Of a DNA stretch of 64,000 nt, positions 36,716 to 47,277 are shown piece after piece. Location: contig OX419759.1 in the NCBI GenBank assembly GCA_948567375.1, positions 3,883,303 through 3,947,302 of the forward strand. The letters run 5' to 3'. The stretch is from Lunularia cruciata. Lineage: Eukaryota; Streptophyta; Marchantiopsida; Lunulariales; Lunulariaceae. The notes under the pieces are model-generated. The model was not told the origin of the DNA. It saw only the letters and a list, made by a program, of their open reading frames with translations, and searched no databases. The position numbers and the translations under genes are program-made. Within the stretch, counting starts at the first letter, position 1, and each line of letters begins with the position of its first letter.

Positions 36716-38628
36716 ATGGAATACGGGCATTAGGGCACTCCTAGATATCCATCCGGAGTGGGTCATCTTACAAGTGGATGTTGAGAATGTTTTTAATAGC
36801 ATCTCACGTGCATCCATATTTAGAGAGTTTAGGAAGGCTGGTGGATCCTTGGTTAGTTATATTCCTATTGTGCGGTCTTTTTATGGCTCTCTTGCCTCCC
36901 TTTACTACCAACACGGTTGTTCATAAGAGGGAGTCATTGTCTTGAAGTCAATTGTTGGTATACGTTAGGGAGATCTTTTAGCGGGGCTCTTATTTGCCAT
37001 GGTTCACTATAGAGCTCTCCTATCTATTACTTTGGCAATGTCAGGTTGTGTATTTCACTCCTTGGCAAAAGATACACATAGCATGTGCCATGTAGATCAG
37101 ATTAGGTAAGCCTTTGACCACTTGACTATCGAGCTACATCTAGTGGGCTTGAGAGTCAAGGTATCAAAGTGCAATGCATGGTCCTTTTTAGGTATCCCTC
37201 CCCGCCTTGAGCTTCCAAAAGGGTGTATCACATCTATAGATGGACTACATGTTCTTGGAGTGCCAATAGGATCTGAGGATTTTTTCACATGCTTCTTAGA
37301 CATTGTTCTTGGAGAGGATGTTCTCCATGTAGATGACCTTTAGTTACTAGGAGATGCGCAAGTGGCATTTGGTATACTCTCCTCTAGTATTCCTCATCGA
37401 CTGACTTACCTCATACGCACAATTCCCTCACTCCTCACACTTCCTATCACGCTTGAGAGCCTTTGATAGGAGGATTATGGAAGTCTTTGGTGATATTATT
37501 GGACCAAGGACTTTTGAGTGTGAGATAGGAGATTTGGCAAGTAGACGGATGGCTTTGCCGATCTCGTGTAGAGGGAATGGCTTGCTATCTATGGAGGAGA
37601 CAACACCTATAGCATTTTTGGGGAGTTGTGCTCTCTTGGCACCCCTACTTTCCTCTCATTTTGTGGTTGTTGATAGGCTAATTTTGAAGACTTATGTGGC
37701 AGAGGTGGAGGAGAGGTTCTATTCTCTCCATATGCTATTACGGCATACGAGAGAAAGTCTATCACCACGAGCACAAGAGTACTTTCCATCTTTTGCTTCA
37801 TTATCATCAGACTTTCTCTACAACAATGAGTTTTTGCCTAGGTTTGGTCCACCCATATACATCTTTATTACTCATTTGTGAGTGTGGTTCTACACTAGAT
37901 GCAGCAACGGTCCATATGGCATGATGTCCTTTTGGGGGACAGAGTATAGTTACCCATGTTGCTATTAGGGACATTGTGTTTGCTATGGCACAAGAGAGTG
38001 GATACTTGGCTTGGAGAGGAGCATTTGTATGCTTTGCAAATGACACATGTCAAGGCAAATTTATACTTGGTCCGAGATGATCAAGTGATAGTAGCGGATG
38101 TTATGGTTACGAACCCTACGTGGGATATAGTTTTGGAGGAAGTGATTACCCATCACCCTAGATGGGTGGTGAGTGCAACAGCATGTCGTAATGTCTCCAA
38201 GTATAGGGGCATGCAATGGGATCATCTCTTTGTTCCTCTAGCCTTGGAGTTATATAGAGCGATAGACACGACGTTTGACACATTTGTCAAGGAGTGCATG
38301 AGAGCTTATCATGTTAGGAGCCAAGGGTACCACTCTCACTCTCATATTTTGTAGCATGTTTTAGGTAGTATGTGACCATTGTTCTACAAAGGGCAGTGGA
38401 TGTGCAATCCATAGGAGAGCAATCACACTAGGTGATGCTTCTTAAGATGATCCTGTTGTTTGTAGACCATACGACTAGCATAGCTCAAATATCTTAGTTG
38501 TAGTAGGGCAGATTTCTCATATAGACTTTGTTGGGACCTAGCACCATTTTACCTTTCTCGTCTCTCCCTTGTACGGCTTGATGGGATCTTCCCATCCTTC
38601 GTTATCTACGTGGTCGCCTTTTTCCCCA
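36716..38628 (+). mobile_element. Reverse-transcriptase element, copy B (best preserved)
   Basis: Pieces in order: 'ILQVDVENVFNSISR' (about 36767), 'IPIVRSFYGSLAS', 'SIVGIR.GD.LAG.LFA' (about 36955), 'HSLAKDTHSM' (37056-37085), 'VKVSKCNAWSFLGIPP' (about 37155), 'GLHVLGVPIGSEDFF', then an open frame 37453-37881 with 'RRMALPISCRGNGLLS'. A C-terminal domain follows at 37956-38354, with 'ANLYLVRDDQVIVADVMVTNPTWD' and 'KYRGMQWDHLFVPLALELY'. The 3' end at 38531-38628 carries the family terminus. The RT signature is of non-LTR type with an 'ADD'-like box, but the first Asp is Lys here (codon 37068-37070). The C-terminal domain may be a restriction-like endonuclease, which I infer from position only. 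Five or more stops and shifts make it inactive. Confidence 0.75.
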
Positions 38629-38639
38629 AAGGGGGAAGA

Positions 38640-39705
38640 AATGGCAATCAAGTTGAAATGCCAAATAAAGGCATGTAATCATAGTCCATCCAAGGTTGAC
38701 TTTTTTCTTTTCATACTTAAATAGATTACTCTATAAGCAATAAAAATGGCTGAAAGTGAGGACCCTTAATCTGACCTCAAATACAATACGGGTTCCAAAA
38801 ATCCCTTTCCAGCGTCCGTAAATTATTGTACGGGAGGTCAAACCCTAATCCTGTAAATTGATACGGGGTTCATTGAAGAGAATTCATTAATTTTTCGAGG
38901 AAGGCTCCTGTAGCCTTTAGAAACGTTACGGTACTTGAAGTCGTGCCCTTTAAATATTTACAGTCACGGGTGGTCCATTCACCTTATCTTTTATCTGTCT
39001 AAAATATAGCCCGAAAATATATGACCCAAAAGAAACCATCTCGAACCCTAGATATTTATGGGCAACTTCATAAATGTTTCTGTTTTGGTTTACAAGTCCT
39101 ATAGAAAAGATTTACGGGAATGCACAATTCCTGTCACATATTCTTGAGACCTCTCTATGGGGTTCAATAGGGGTTTTCAAATTCCAGATTTTCAGAATTT
39201 TATAAGAAGTGGTATGAAATATGTAAAATATTTAATGGACACTAGTAATCAAGGTTTGAAAATCGAATGGCCTTTAGAAGGTTAGGGTTTGAAAATTTAT
39301 AATAAAATCAAGGTAGATTGATTTTAATTTTATATCACTAGACTCTATAGTAACATGTAAAAAGCTATGGGACATGTTTTCAATTTCCCATAGAGATATT
39401 TATGGCTACAGACATTTTCATTTACTCGTAATAACTCTCTGTACTCTTCCACACTATCCATATATTTTTACATTCTACCCATAAACTAATTTACGGATTC
39501 ATCCAGTACCCATAAATGTTATATATGAAACCCTCTACTTTTTACATTTTACTCATAAACTAATTTACTGATTCCTACGCTACACTAAATGCTATGTTGA
39601 AAACCTCTACTTTTAGCTTTTCCGAGGCAATAGGGATCCCGTTAGCAAAAATTCTAGGAGCTCTTGCAGATTGATGCGGGATATGTATGATGACAATGAT
39701 ACAAA
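38640..39705. other. AT-rich stretch without genes
   Basis: No coding sequence recognised. It is probably degraded mobile sequence between the RT element and the Harbinger relic. Confidence 0.45.
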
Positions 39706-39706
39706 G

Positions 39707-39962
39707 AAACAAACAATTGAATATAGCCGATTGCCGCAATTGAGAAATGGATCGACCGCAATATGGTATGAAATTCCGGTATATTTGATAAATCTTTATT
39801 AGAGAATATTAATCAGATGTGAATGGACAAAAAAATATCAAACAAACAATTGGATATGCCGCAATTGAAAAATAGATCACCCACAATATGTTATGGAATT
39901 CTAGGATATTTGATAAATCTTAATTAGAGAGTATTAATCAGATGTGAATGGACAAACAGATA
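39707..39962. repeat. Two-copy 133-bp tandem duplication
   Basis: Units starting 'aaacaattg' at 39711 and 39844 share 'ccgcaattga.aaat.gatc', 'gatatttgataaatctt.attagaga.tattaatcagatgtgaatggacaaa' and differ at roughly one base in ten. A short 17-bp duplication (atctcacatatatcgt) follows at about 39972-40005. Confidence 0.75.
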
Positions 39963-40066
39963 TTAATGCGTCAATCTCACATATATCGTAATCTCACATA
40001 TATCGTGTAGGTCATAAAAATTTGAAATACCTTCCCTTTTTCATAAAGGCCCATTTGAATATCTTT

Positions 40067-40220
40067 GATGTCATATCCCCATCGAGTTCGACTACCTTTC
40101 CGGTGTCATATGCTTGTTTGAGTTTGATTACCTCCTTTCCCCTTGATGTCACATCCCCATCGAGCTTGAATACCTTCTTGGTGCCATATCCATGTTCAAG
40201 TTTGATTACTCTCTCAAGTC
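40067..40220. repeat. Two-copy 78-bp tandem repeat, open on the minus strand
   Basis: GATGTCA.ATCCCCATCGAG occurs at 40067 and 40145. The period is a multiple of three, so the minus strand stays open (40308-40012) and reads a repeated 'KLDGD.TS' peptide. I found no homology for that frame and treat it as a repeat rather than a gene. Confidence 0.6.
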
Positions 40221-40559
40221 CATAACTTCTGAAGGAAAATTCAGGCTCATTAGTTCTTGATGAGAAAATGTAGTCTCTTGTATGGTTCCTTGATGGCATA
40301 TCCCTCAATCGCTAGAATTCAGTCACTAGTTGACTAATCAACCGATTGGGATTTTAGTTCAAGTAATCATATTACCATGTAACAATTCTGTTGAAACTAA
40401 TAGTTTCACAATTCAATTGCAGCTTGGTCTCGGGCCTTCACAATTGTTTGACGATTCAACTGCACCTTAGTTTGGCCTTTCATATTCTATCCATCCCCTT
40501 TACAAAAATAAACTAGATTTCTTAGGTTGCAAATGAGAGCTGGTATCCAGAGGTATTGG

Positions 40560-41345
40560 TGGAATACATAATACCTCATACAAGTACTTGGAAAGTGCTA
40601 AGAAAAAAGTTGAAAAATCAATATGCATTCATAGAATTTCAAGAAAGTTTAGAAGAATGGTCAAATGATGAATGGTCTTCTTCCTTTTGAGATTTATATT
40701 CTGGTTGGGATTTGGATATGGAGGAAGGGGAATGGGAATGGAGTGAAGAAGATATGGGTGTGCTTGATGGACTTTTCAAATGGTAGACATTTATAGACAA
40801 TATGCAATACATGAAAGAGAGATATCAAAGTTCTCGCAATATTGGATTTGTATACAAGTTTTTCTCTCTACCTATCCTCTTGCTTTCAAACAACTTGCCT
40901 GGATGATCTATTTTGTGATGTTAGTGAATTTGATTAAGAGCACAATGTCTTCAAGAGAAAGAGGAAGCCTTGACAACACCAAACACCTATATGGCTCCAA
41001 GTGGCATTAGCATTAGATTTTTTGGGGCATAATGGTAATGGAGCTTGCAAGGAGAATGAAACTTATGGGGAATTAGATTAAGGTCCACAAGTAAATTTAT
41101 AGAGAGAGAGTTATCATTGCTACATTCTCCATTCTCAAAAAGGAAGTGCAATGGCCAAGGGTTGTGGAAATAAGTATAATTTCCTTTGTTTTGCACATAA
41201 GGGATTTCTTGGGTGTGTTTGCCTAATGGATGGAACACTTTTTCCTTTGTTTCAAAAACCCATCATTGATGGAGAAGTTATATGTGTTGGAAGGGGAGTA
41301 ACTCAATTAATGCGCAAGTGATATGTGTTGTGTGTATATACATTG
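40560..41345 (+). pseudogene. PIF/Harbinger-type DDE transposase, decayed
   Basis: Plus-strand pieces follow the order of Harbinger (DDE_Tnp_4) transposases. The helical region 'ALDFLGHNGNGACKE' (about 41003-41050) corresponds to the family's 'al..LG.NGNGA'. Next comes 'GCVCLMDGTLFPLFQKPIIDGE' (about 41210-41275), in which the D of 'MDGT' is the first catalytic Asp. Then, one frame over, comes 'NSINAQVICVV' (about 41300-41335), corresponding to 'Y.INAQ.V.D'. Several stops and at least two frameshifts break it, and the remaining catalytic residues are not visible beyond 41345. It is a relic. Confidence 0.7.
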
Positions 41346-41753
41346 CTACACAATATACATTATTGTGTCAAAAATATATACTATAGGAGCACAACTTACA
41401 TATAAGTCATACATGAACTTTAAAGTGCTACAATAATCAGTTCACTTTTCCACTCAGATCACACTCAAAATAAGTTTGTCCTTTACCCTTTACTCAATAA
41501 TGTGCCAACAATTGAGCATTGATTACAACCAAGCCACACCCACTCTAACTAAGAGACTCTAGGTGGCACTAGTTGACCTTTATACACCATAGCTAGGAAT
41601 TCAAAGGCTCAACATCAGAGAAGTGAGCATTTTGGAGCTGCAATTCAAAAGCTCTAAATGGCTCACTTGGTGCACATTCATATTTTTTCCTATGCAAACT
41701 CAAATCTACTCTCTTCCTGGGTATGAGAATGCTTGTTGGAGATCGTATCAATC

Positions 41754-41799
41754 CATGGAGGTCAAAAGCTTCTAAAATTATAAGCTTTTGACCTCCATG
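41754..41799. repeat. Perfect 18-bp hairpin, 10-nt loop
   Basis: CATGGAGGTCAAAAGCTT at 41754-41771 is the exact reverse complement of 41782-41799. It is separated by one base from the larger hairpin at 41801-41874. Confidence 0.9.
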
Positions 41800-41800
41800 T

Positions 41801-41874
41801 GCCAAGGAGGGTATGTCTAGAGAAGATACACTAGCCAATAGAGGTGTATATTCTCTAAACATACCCTCCTTGGC
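41801..41874. repeat. 31-bp hairpin, 12-nt loop
   Basis: Arms 41801-41831 and 41844-41874 pair at 29 of 31 positions. Read as RNA from the minus strand, one of the two differences becomes a U-G pair, leaving a single mismatch; from the plus strand both stay unpaired. The minus strand is also that of the adjacent open frame, 41910-41593. Confidence 0.9.
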
Positions 41875-42499
41875 CGGTGAAACTATGTGCATTTCATCCT
41901 CTTCACCCACCTATTGGAGAGATTCAATTAACTTCTTATCCCCAAATTTACAAGGGCAATGGGAGATATATTAGCTCTACTCCCAAATAATGCATCCATC
42001 CTCAAATAATACGGACATAAATTGTTTATTTTATCTTTGATTTTTCCACCATGTTTGATCTCTTTGTTAGTGAGTTCTTGCAAGTGAGTATGTCCTTCTC
42101 ATTACAAGAAATTTTTTAAGACTTCAAAAACTTTGCTTGTTTCTTCATCAATTTCAATCTTGTCATGGATAATGGAGATTGATCACCCTAAACTCACTAG
42201 AAAAGTTGCCATGTAATTGAATGTTTTAGTCTTCTAGATGGGTTTCTTGCTAGTGCACCCATGGATTTGTTTAAAGTGCTTAGGATCTTCTAGATAATCC
42301 AAAATTTGGCTATAGTGATGAGATGCCAATCTGAACTTTTCATCATCTTTTTCTTCTCTTTTACTCTTTTTTGGATTAGAAATGACAAGTGCAATGCACG
42401 TTGGTTTACTCAATGGAGTGATAGGAAGAATTGCTCCTTTTCTTGCATGAGCTATAGATGGCCTCGATGATGGTGTGGAGCAAGCCATTTTCAAAAGCT

Positions 42500-45400
42500 C
42501 TACAAATCCAAGTGCAAGAATGAAACTACTTGTGTATGCAAGATGAGATTATGGTGGAGACCAACAAGAGAACATAATCTATGTATGAATGAGTTTGTTG
42601 TTTACTTGTATCTATAGGATCAACCAACTCCATATTCACTAATTCACTAATCGGTCAAATTTCCAGGAGTGAATGCTCAAAGTTGGCACACAATGAATGT
42701 TTCCATGCAAGTACCATAACAATATGAACACCTCAAGAATTCTCTTGAGATTGCATTGTGTATATCCTCTCTACCTTAGCATCTGCACACAAACCAATCA
42801 AATTTGAGTTTGGAGAGCTTTGATCTTCCCAAATTGAATTCAAATAGCTTTTATTGCTTTAACCATATTTCTAATTGACCTTAGTCCTCTCCTAATTTTC
42901 TTTCATTATTTTAGTCTAATTTTTGTCCCACAAGTGTTTGAATTCCATTTGATTTAACAAAAATCTTACTATAAGTATTTGAATCCCATCTATGACACGA
43001 GACACTTGTATTTTTAATGCTTACATATGGCATGGCTATATGCATTTTCATTAATACACTTGACTTGACATCCTTGCCCAAAACTTCCGTTAAGCTATAT
43101 TTCAACAGAGTCCTAACTTTGAAATGACCTCTTATAACTATCAATAACTTGTTACTAAATTTTATAGGAAATTCATTTTTACATGAATTTTTGGTTATGG
43201 GTCAATTAGAGAATTTTCATCACATGTCTTATAGCCGTTAGCATATTGTATCTTTCAGAATTGAAACCTCCTAATAAATATGTATGAATTTGAGATTAAA
43301 GTTATAATTAGGTGTTGATATGGTAACTGTGCATACATACTACACTAAGCATACTTATGCATTTGAGATTAAAGTCATAATTAGGTTTTGATATGGTATA
43401 TGACTATACTAGAGTATTGTAATACCAATAGGTAGGCATATCATCTAGAGGTGAAAATTGGCTTGGTAACATCTAGAAGGATGTTGTGTACAATGTGCTA
43501 AGTAGAAAAAAGTAGTAGTAGGAGAAAAAATAAAGGTATCACCAAAAGAGTACTTCTACTAATAGGGCATAATAAAAAAATAGCCTAAAAACTTTAGAGC
43601 CAATTTTGGAGGCCTAAACAAATGAATTAGGCCTCAAAATGAAAAGATTTTTGTCACCCTTTAAGGAAATTAGGCTTGCCTTCTCCCTTTGATGATTCAT
43701 CTTATTGAGAGCTTCCCAATGGTACCTCATCCATGCAATCCTAAGCTCACTATAAGAAGATTCCTTAAAGATTCTCTTTGGTCAAACCTATTTGACCAAC
43801 TAGATAGGATAAGGATTGACATGTCACCCACCCAAGCAACTAATCTAAGGGTGGAGCTTGCGGATAGGTTACCAATCCATGTATCTGATCCAAGGGTGGA
43901 GCTTCCTTTGAGGAGATCCTCCTTGCTATATAATAGAGAAAGGTGCACCTTTGGGGCATCGGAGTATTGAGTGTGAAGTTGGTGTTTCCTCTCTTATCTC
44001 TTGGAGAGTTCTCTTGTCCTTGGAGTATTACAAGTATACACAGTGAAACATGATGATACATATAATTTATATAAGTTACTTATCATAATATTATATCAAT
44101 ATTAGTATAATGAATTTTTTAATCATTTATATAATAAAAAGAAAAATAGATTTAATTTCTGAATTATCACACATAGTAGATAATTGCAAACTAACATGAA
44201 CTACTTTACATGCCACGATGTAAATTCATTGATGGATATGAAATCTAAAGCCTAGTGTAAAATCAATTGTAAAATATATTAGTGTATTCATCATACTTTC
44301 TCAATTATATGGTTTTAGGAATCATTGGGTATGGGTATGGGTATCTAACTACTTAGTGTCAAGCACAGTTACCATTCACTAGCTAAAAGAATCCATGGAA
44401 AGTTGATGACCTCATCAACTATCTGTAAATTTATTTCTTGAACTTTGATTAATAATCTTGTTGATTTAGGTTTTGAAACTTATAAGTTTGTAGTGAATCT
44501 AGAGTCATTTGAGATCTAAGTCTTTCATGAAGCTACCGGAACTAATGAAGCTAATTGAAGGTAAATTTAAGTTAAAGTTACCATATAAATAAGACCACAT
44601 ATTATTGGCATACAATGTAATGATTATTAGAAAACCTTAAATCAAATTTTGTTGCTATCTTATCTTGATACTGATATATATCATAAATAAATATTTAAGC
44701 TAGTATAGTTTAAATCTAATTTTGGAACCAATACCTATAAAATTTGATTTTGTACATTATTAAAAATTATTATGGTATATTATAAGAAATATAATTATTT
44801 TATTAAAAAAAATTCTAGAATGTATAGATCTGCATAGAGAAATTGGTATTATATTATAGCTTAGACTAGTATAGATCAATTATCTTAGGAATCGGTTGGG
44901 GACAACTTTTTTTAGTTGGGAGACATACACACATGTGACATGATATTGCAAATTGATATGATGTCCAAGTCAGCACGTATATGATTCGAATTGCAGCCAA
45001 GGTTAGTATAACCATGGTTCATATTCTCACTTGGATTTAGCAGACCCTACACCTTGAAAGGTGATCTTGCTGCAAATTTTTTGTGAAGATTTTATAGATA
45101 TCTTGCATTAATTGGTCCAGTGCTCGAATGTTCAAATAACTCAATTCTTGATTACTTGAACATGAGCAAACAAGCAGATGTTGGAACGGAATGGTATCTA
45201 ACTTCAAATACATGTATTTCTGATTAGCTAGAAAGACTATTTTACCACTTCAAAATCTACCTGCACCACAACCGACAACTTGCAAGGACATCGCTCTTCT
45301 TCTACAACAAAAAAGTTTCAAACGGATAGTATATGTTCACGCCTAAACATATTAAACCTTTCGCTATATCACATGGCTACGAAGAGGTTCAACTTGGACT

Positions 45401-47150
45401 TCTGTTTCACTCTTATTTAGTAGGACATAGTTTATCTCTCTAAGTTCTTGTCTGGAGCTTTCATCAATATATACTAAGAAGAAAGTTCATGTAGTGTGAC
45501 TAGTCAAGACCAGGTCTTCCGTTATGAATATTTTGTTAGAGAGAATAATAGGTTACACAGAATTGAGGAAAATTCCAACAGAGCTGGGAGCAAATTAGAG
45601 AGAAGAGAATTTTGGAGATGCGGAGAAGTGCAAACAATTCCTGAAATATCGGGAGGAAATTAGAGAGATGAGAATTTTGAAAAAGTACGCGCAAGACGAG
45701 TCCAGAAGAAGTGAGAAAGAGGACAATTCTAGGAGAGTCAAGATGAAGTTAGAATGGAAATATCTTAGTTATAAGTATATTTGACGCCTATGTGAGTTCT
45801 TTTTTACCAAAAGGATCCCATGTGCATGTGCGACATCATATCACATGTGGTATCATTAATGATCGCACGGGAGCCACATGTGATAAGACGTGTTTAAGAT
45901 ATTTAATGTTGTATATGGTTTATATTTATAATTCACAACCTTCTTCAATTAAATTATGCCAATTTATTTGAAAATTATATAAATTAATGGCTTTACCGTA
46001 CATATTATATAATCCATGTTAGTTGCTTTTCCTAGTTGATTGATTTTATTTTAGCTCAAGTTTGGCCTAACTAACCTCATGGAAGATATGTAGCTTCAAT
46101 TACCTTTGTGAGTGTATTGTAGCTTTAGTTAGTCTTTCTTTAAATTACTTTAAATCCGAATAGATCTTCAAATTTAGAAAAAAGAAGGATATCCAAATGT
46201 AGAATAGGATGTCTCTATACTTTTTTATACAGGTATATACTCAACCCTTTTGAACCGTTTATCAGAAAACATCTTAATGATATAATCAGACCCAAATCAA
46301 ACCTTAATAAATTGAGGAACTTTCTTAGTATCTCGTGATGGATGCAAAGATATAAATAACCTTGAACTTTAATATTTAAAATGTATAAAAGATCAGAATT
46401 ATATTCAAGAAGTAATACTAATAAATATACTAAAATTTATCAAAACATGAAATAATCATTATTGTAAATTCTTATTGACGGTGAAGGATAAACTCTAGAA
46501 AAAGAAGTTCGGAATAAATTAATAAGACAAATGGTAATGTAATTCGCATTGAATCTGAGAATTACTCCAAATGTACCTAAAACACCAATAGTAATCCTAA
46601 ATAGTACTAATATATAGAATAAAGCACTTGATTTTGTAGAGTAAATGTAACATCCTTCTTTTACTAATCCGTAATGTACATTAGGTAAATGTAGAAGAGG
46701 TTACTTAAGCGCTTGCGGTTTCCAAATCAAGCTTTGATATATTTTAAACGCGAGATGAGATAGAGTAAAACGTATAAAGTCCATGAAATATAGCTTATGT
46801 CAGTTATTATTTGGAAATAGGAACCCAAGAAACATATTTTGACCCAAATTATGAGATAATTCATTCATGCTATGTGATGACGTCAAACTCATTAAGCTTG
46901 ACAATCATCTCCAATTCACGATAAATTTCGCTAATGACGTATCAAAGTCATTCAGAACTTTCGACGGCTAGAAAACATGAAATCACAGTAACTGACGAAA
47001 CAAGAAAGGGCCCCGCATCCAGCGCTTCGTCATTCTCGAATCAAAAGTGCACAGATTTGGACGGAACTAAGGACGGAAGTCATTCCCGAGAGTACAAGCA
47101 AAGCTTGAGCAAATTACAGTAGGGTTTGGTTGCTTCAGCTCCAGGGCTGT
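42500..47150. other. Gene-free AT-rich stretch upstream of the proteasome gene
   Basis: No coding sequence recognised. It contains a diverged 73-bp-period duplication at 43284-43400 (shared 'atttgagattaaagt.ataattagg'). It also has a short repeat of AAGGGTGGAGCTT near 43847 and 43890 inside a 94-codon open frame without homology, and a purine-rich two-copy repeat near 45588-45690. The proteasome promoter must lie at its right end. Confidence 0.5.
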
Positions 47151-47277
47151 ACGTCTCACAGACTCTTCTCCCCCTCTCTGCTTGCCCCGATTCTCTCTCG
47201 TTTGTTCTACTCTGATCGATCGCGCTCAAGCTTTACGAATCACAACGTTTGTCTCTAGAGCATCTGATTGTGCCATC

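Larger units (their letters stand above)
41590..42494 (-). pseudogene. Probable second (Myb/SANT-like) ORF of the Harbinger relic
   Basis: Two minus-strand open pieces. 42494-42234 starts 'MKMACSTPSSRPSIAHARKG' and ends 'YSQILDYLEDPKHFKQIHG', which resembles the C-terminal 'Y..I..YLE....F..I.G' of the DNA-binding partner encoded by plant and animal Harbinger elements. 41910-41593 ('EEDEMHIVSPAKEG...') continues it after a frame change. It converges with the transposase, as expected for a two-gene Harbinger element. Assignment rests on position and a short motif, so it is moderate. Confidence 0.45.

Noticed and set aside
36478-38628. RT copy B bounded by inverted copies of one sequence, suggesting terminal inverted repeats of a DNA transposon
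   Set aside because: The same sequence occurs alone in direct orientation elsewhere (9367, 24719, 36113, 56568) and always fits the element's 3' end. The inverted copy at 36478 is better read as a separate truncated insertion.
41754-41874. Hairpins as a CRISPR-like repeat
   Set aside because: Only two unlike hairpins, no repeated units or spacers, and the context is eukaryotic.
43689-43970. 94-codon plus-strand frame as a gene
   Set aside because: It overlaps a small internal repeat (AAGGGTGGAGCTT twice), is open on the opposite strand too, and has no known domain.
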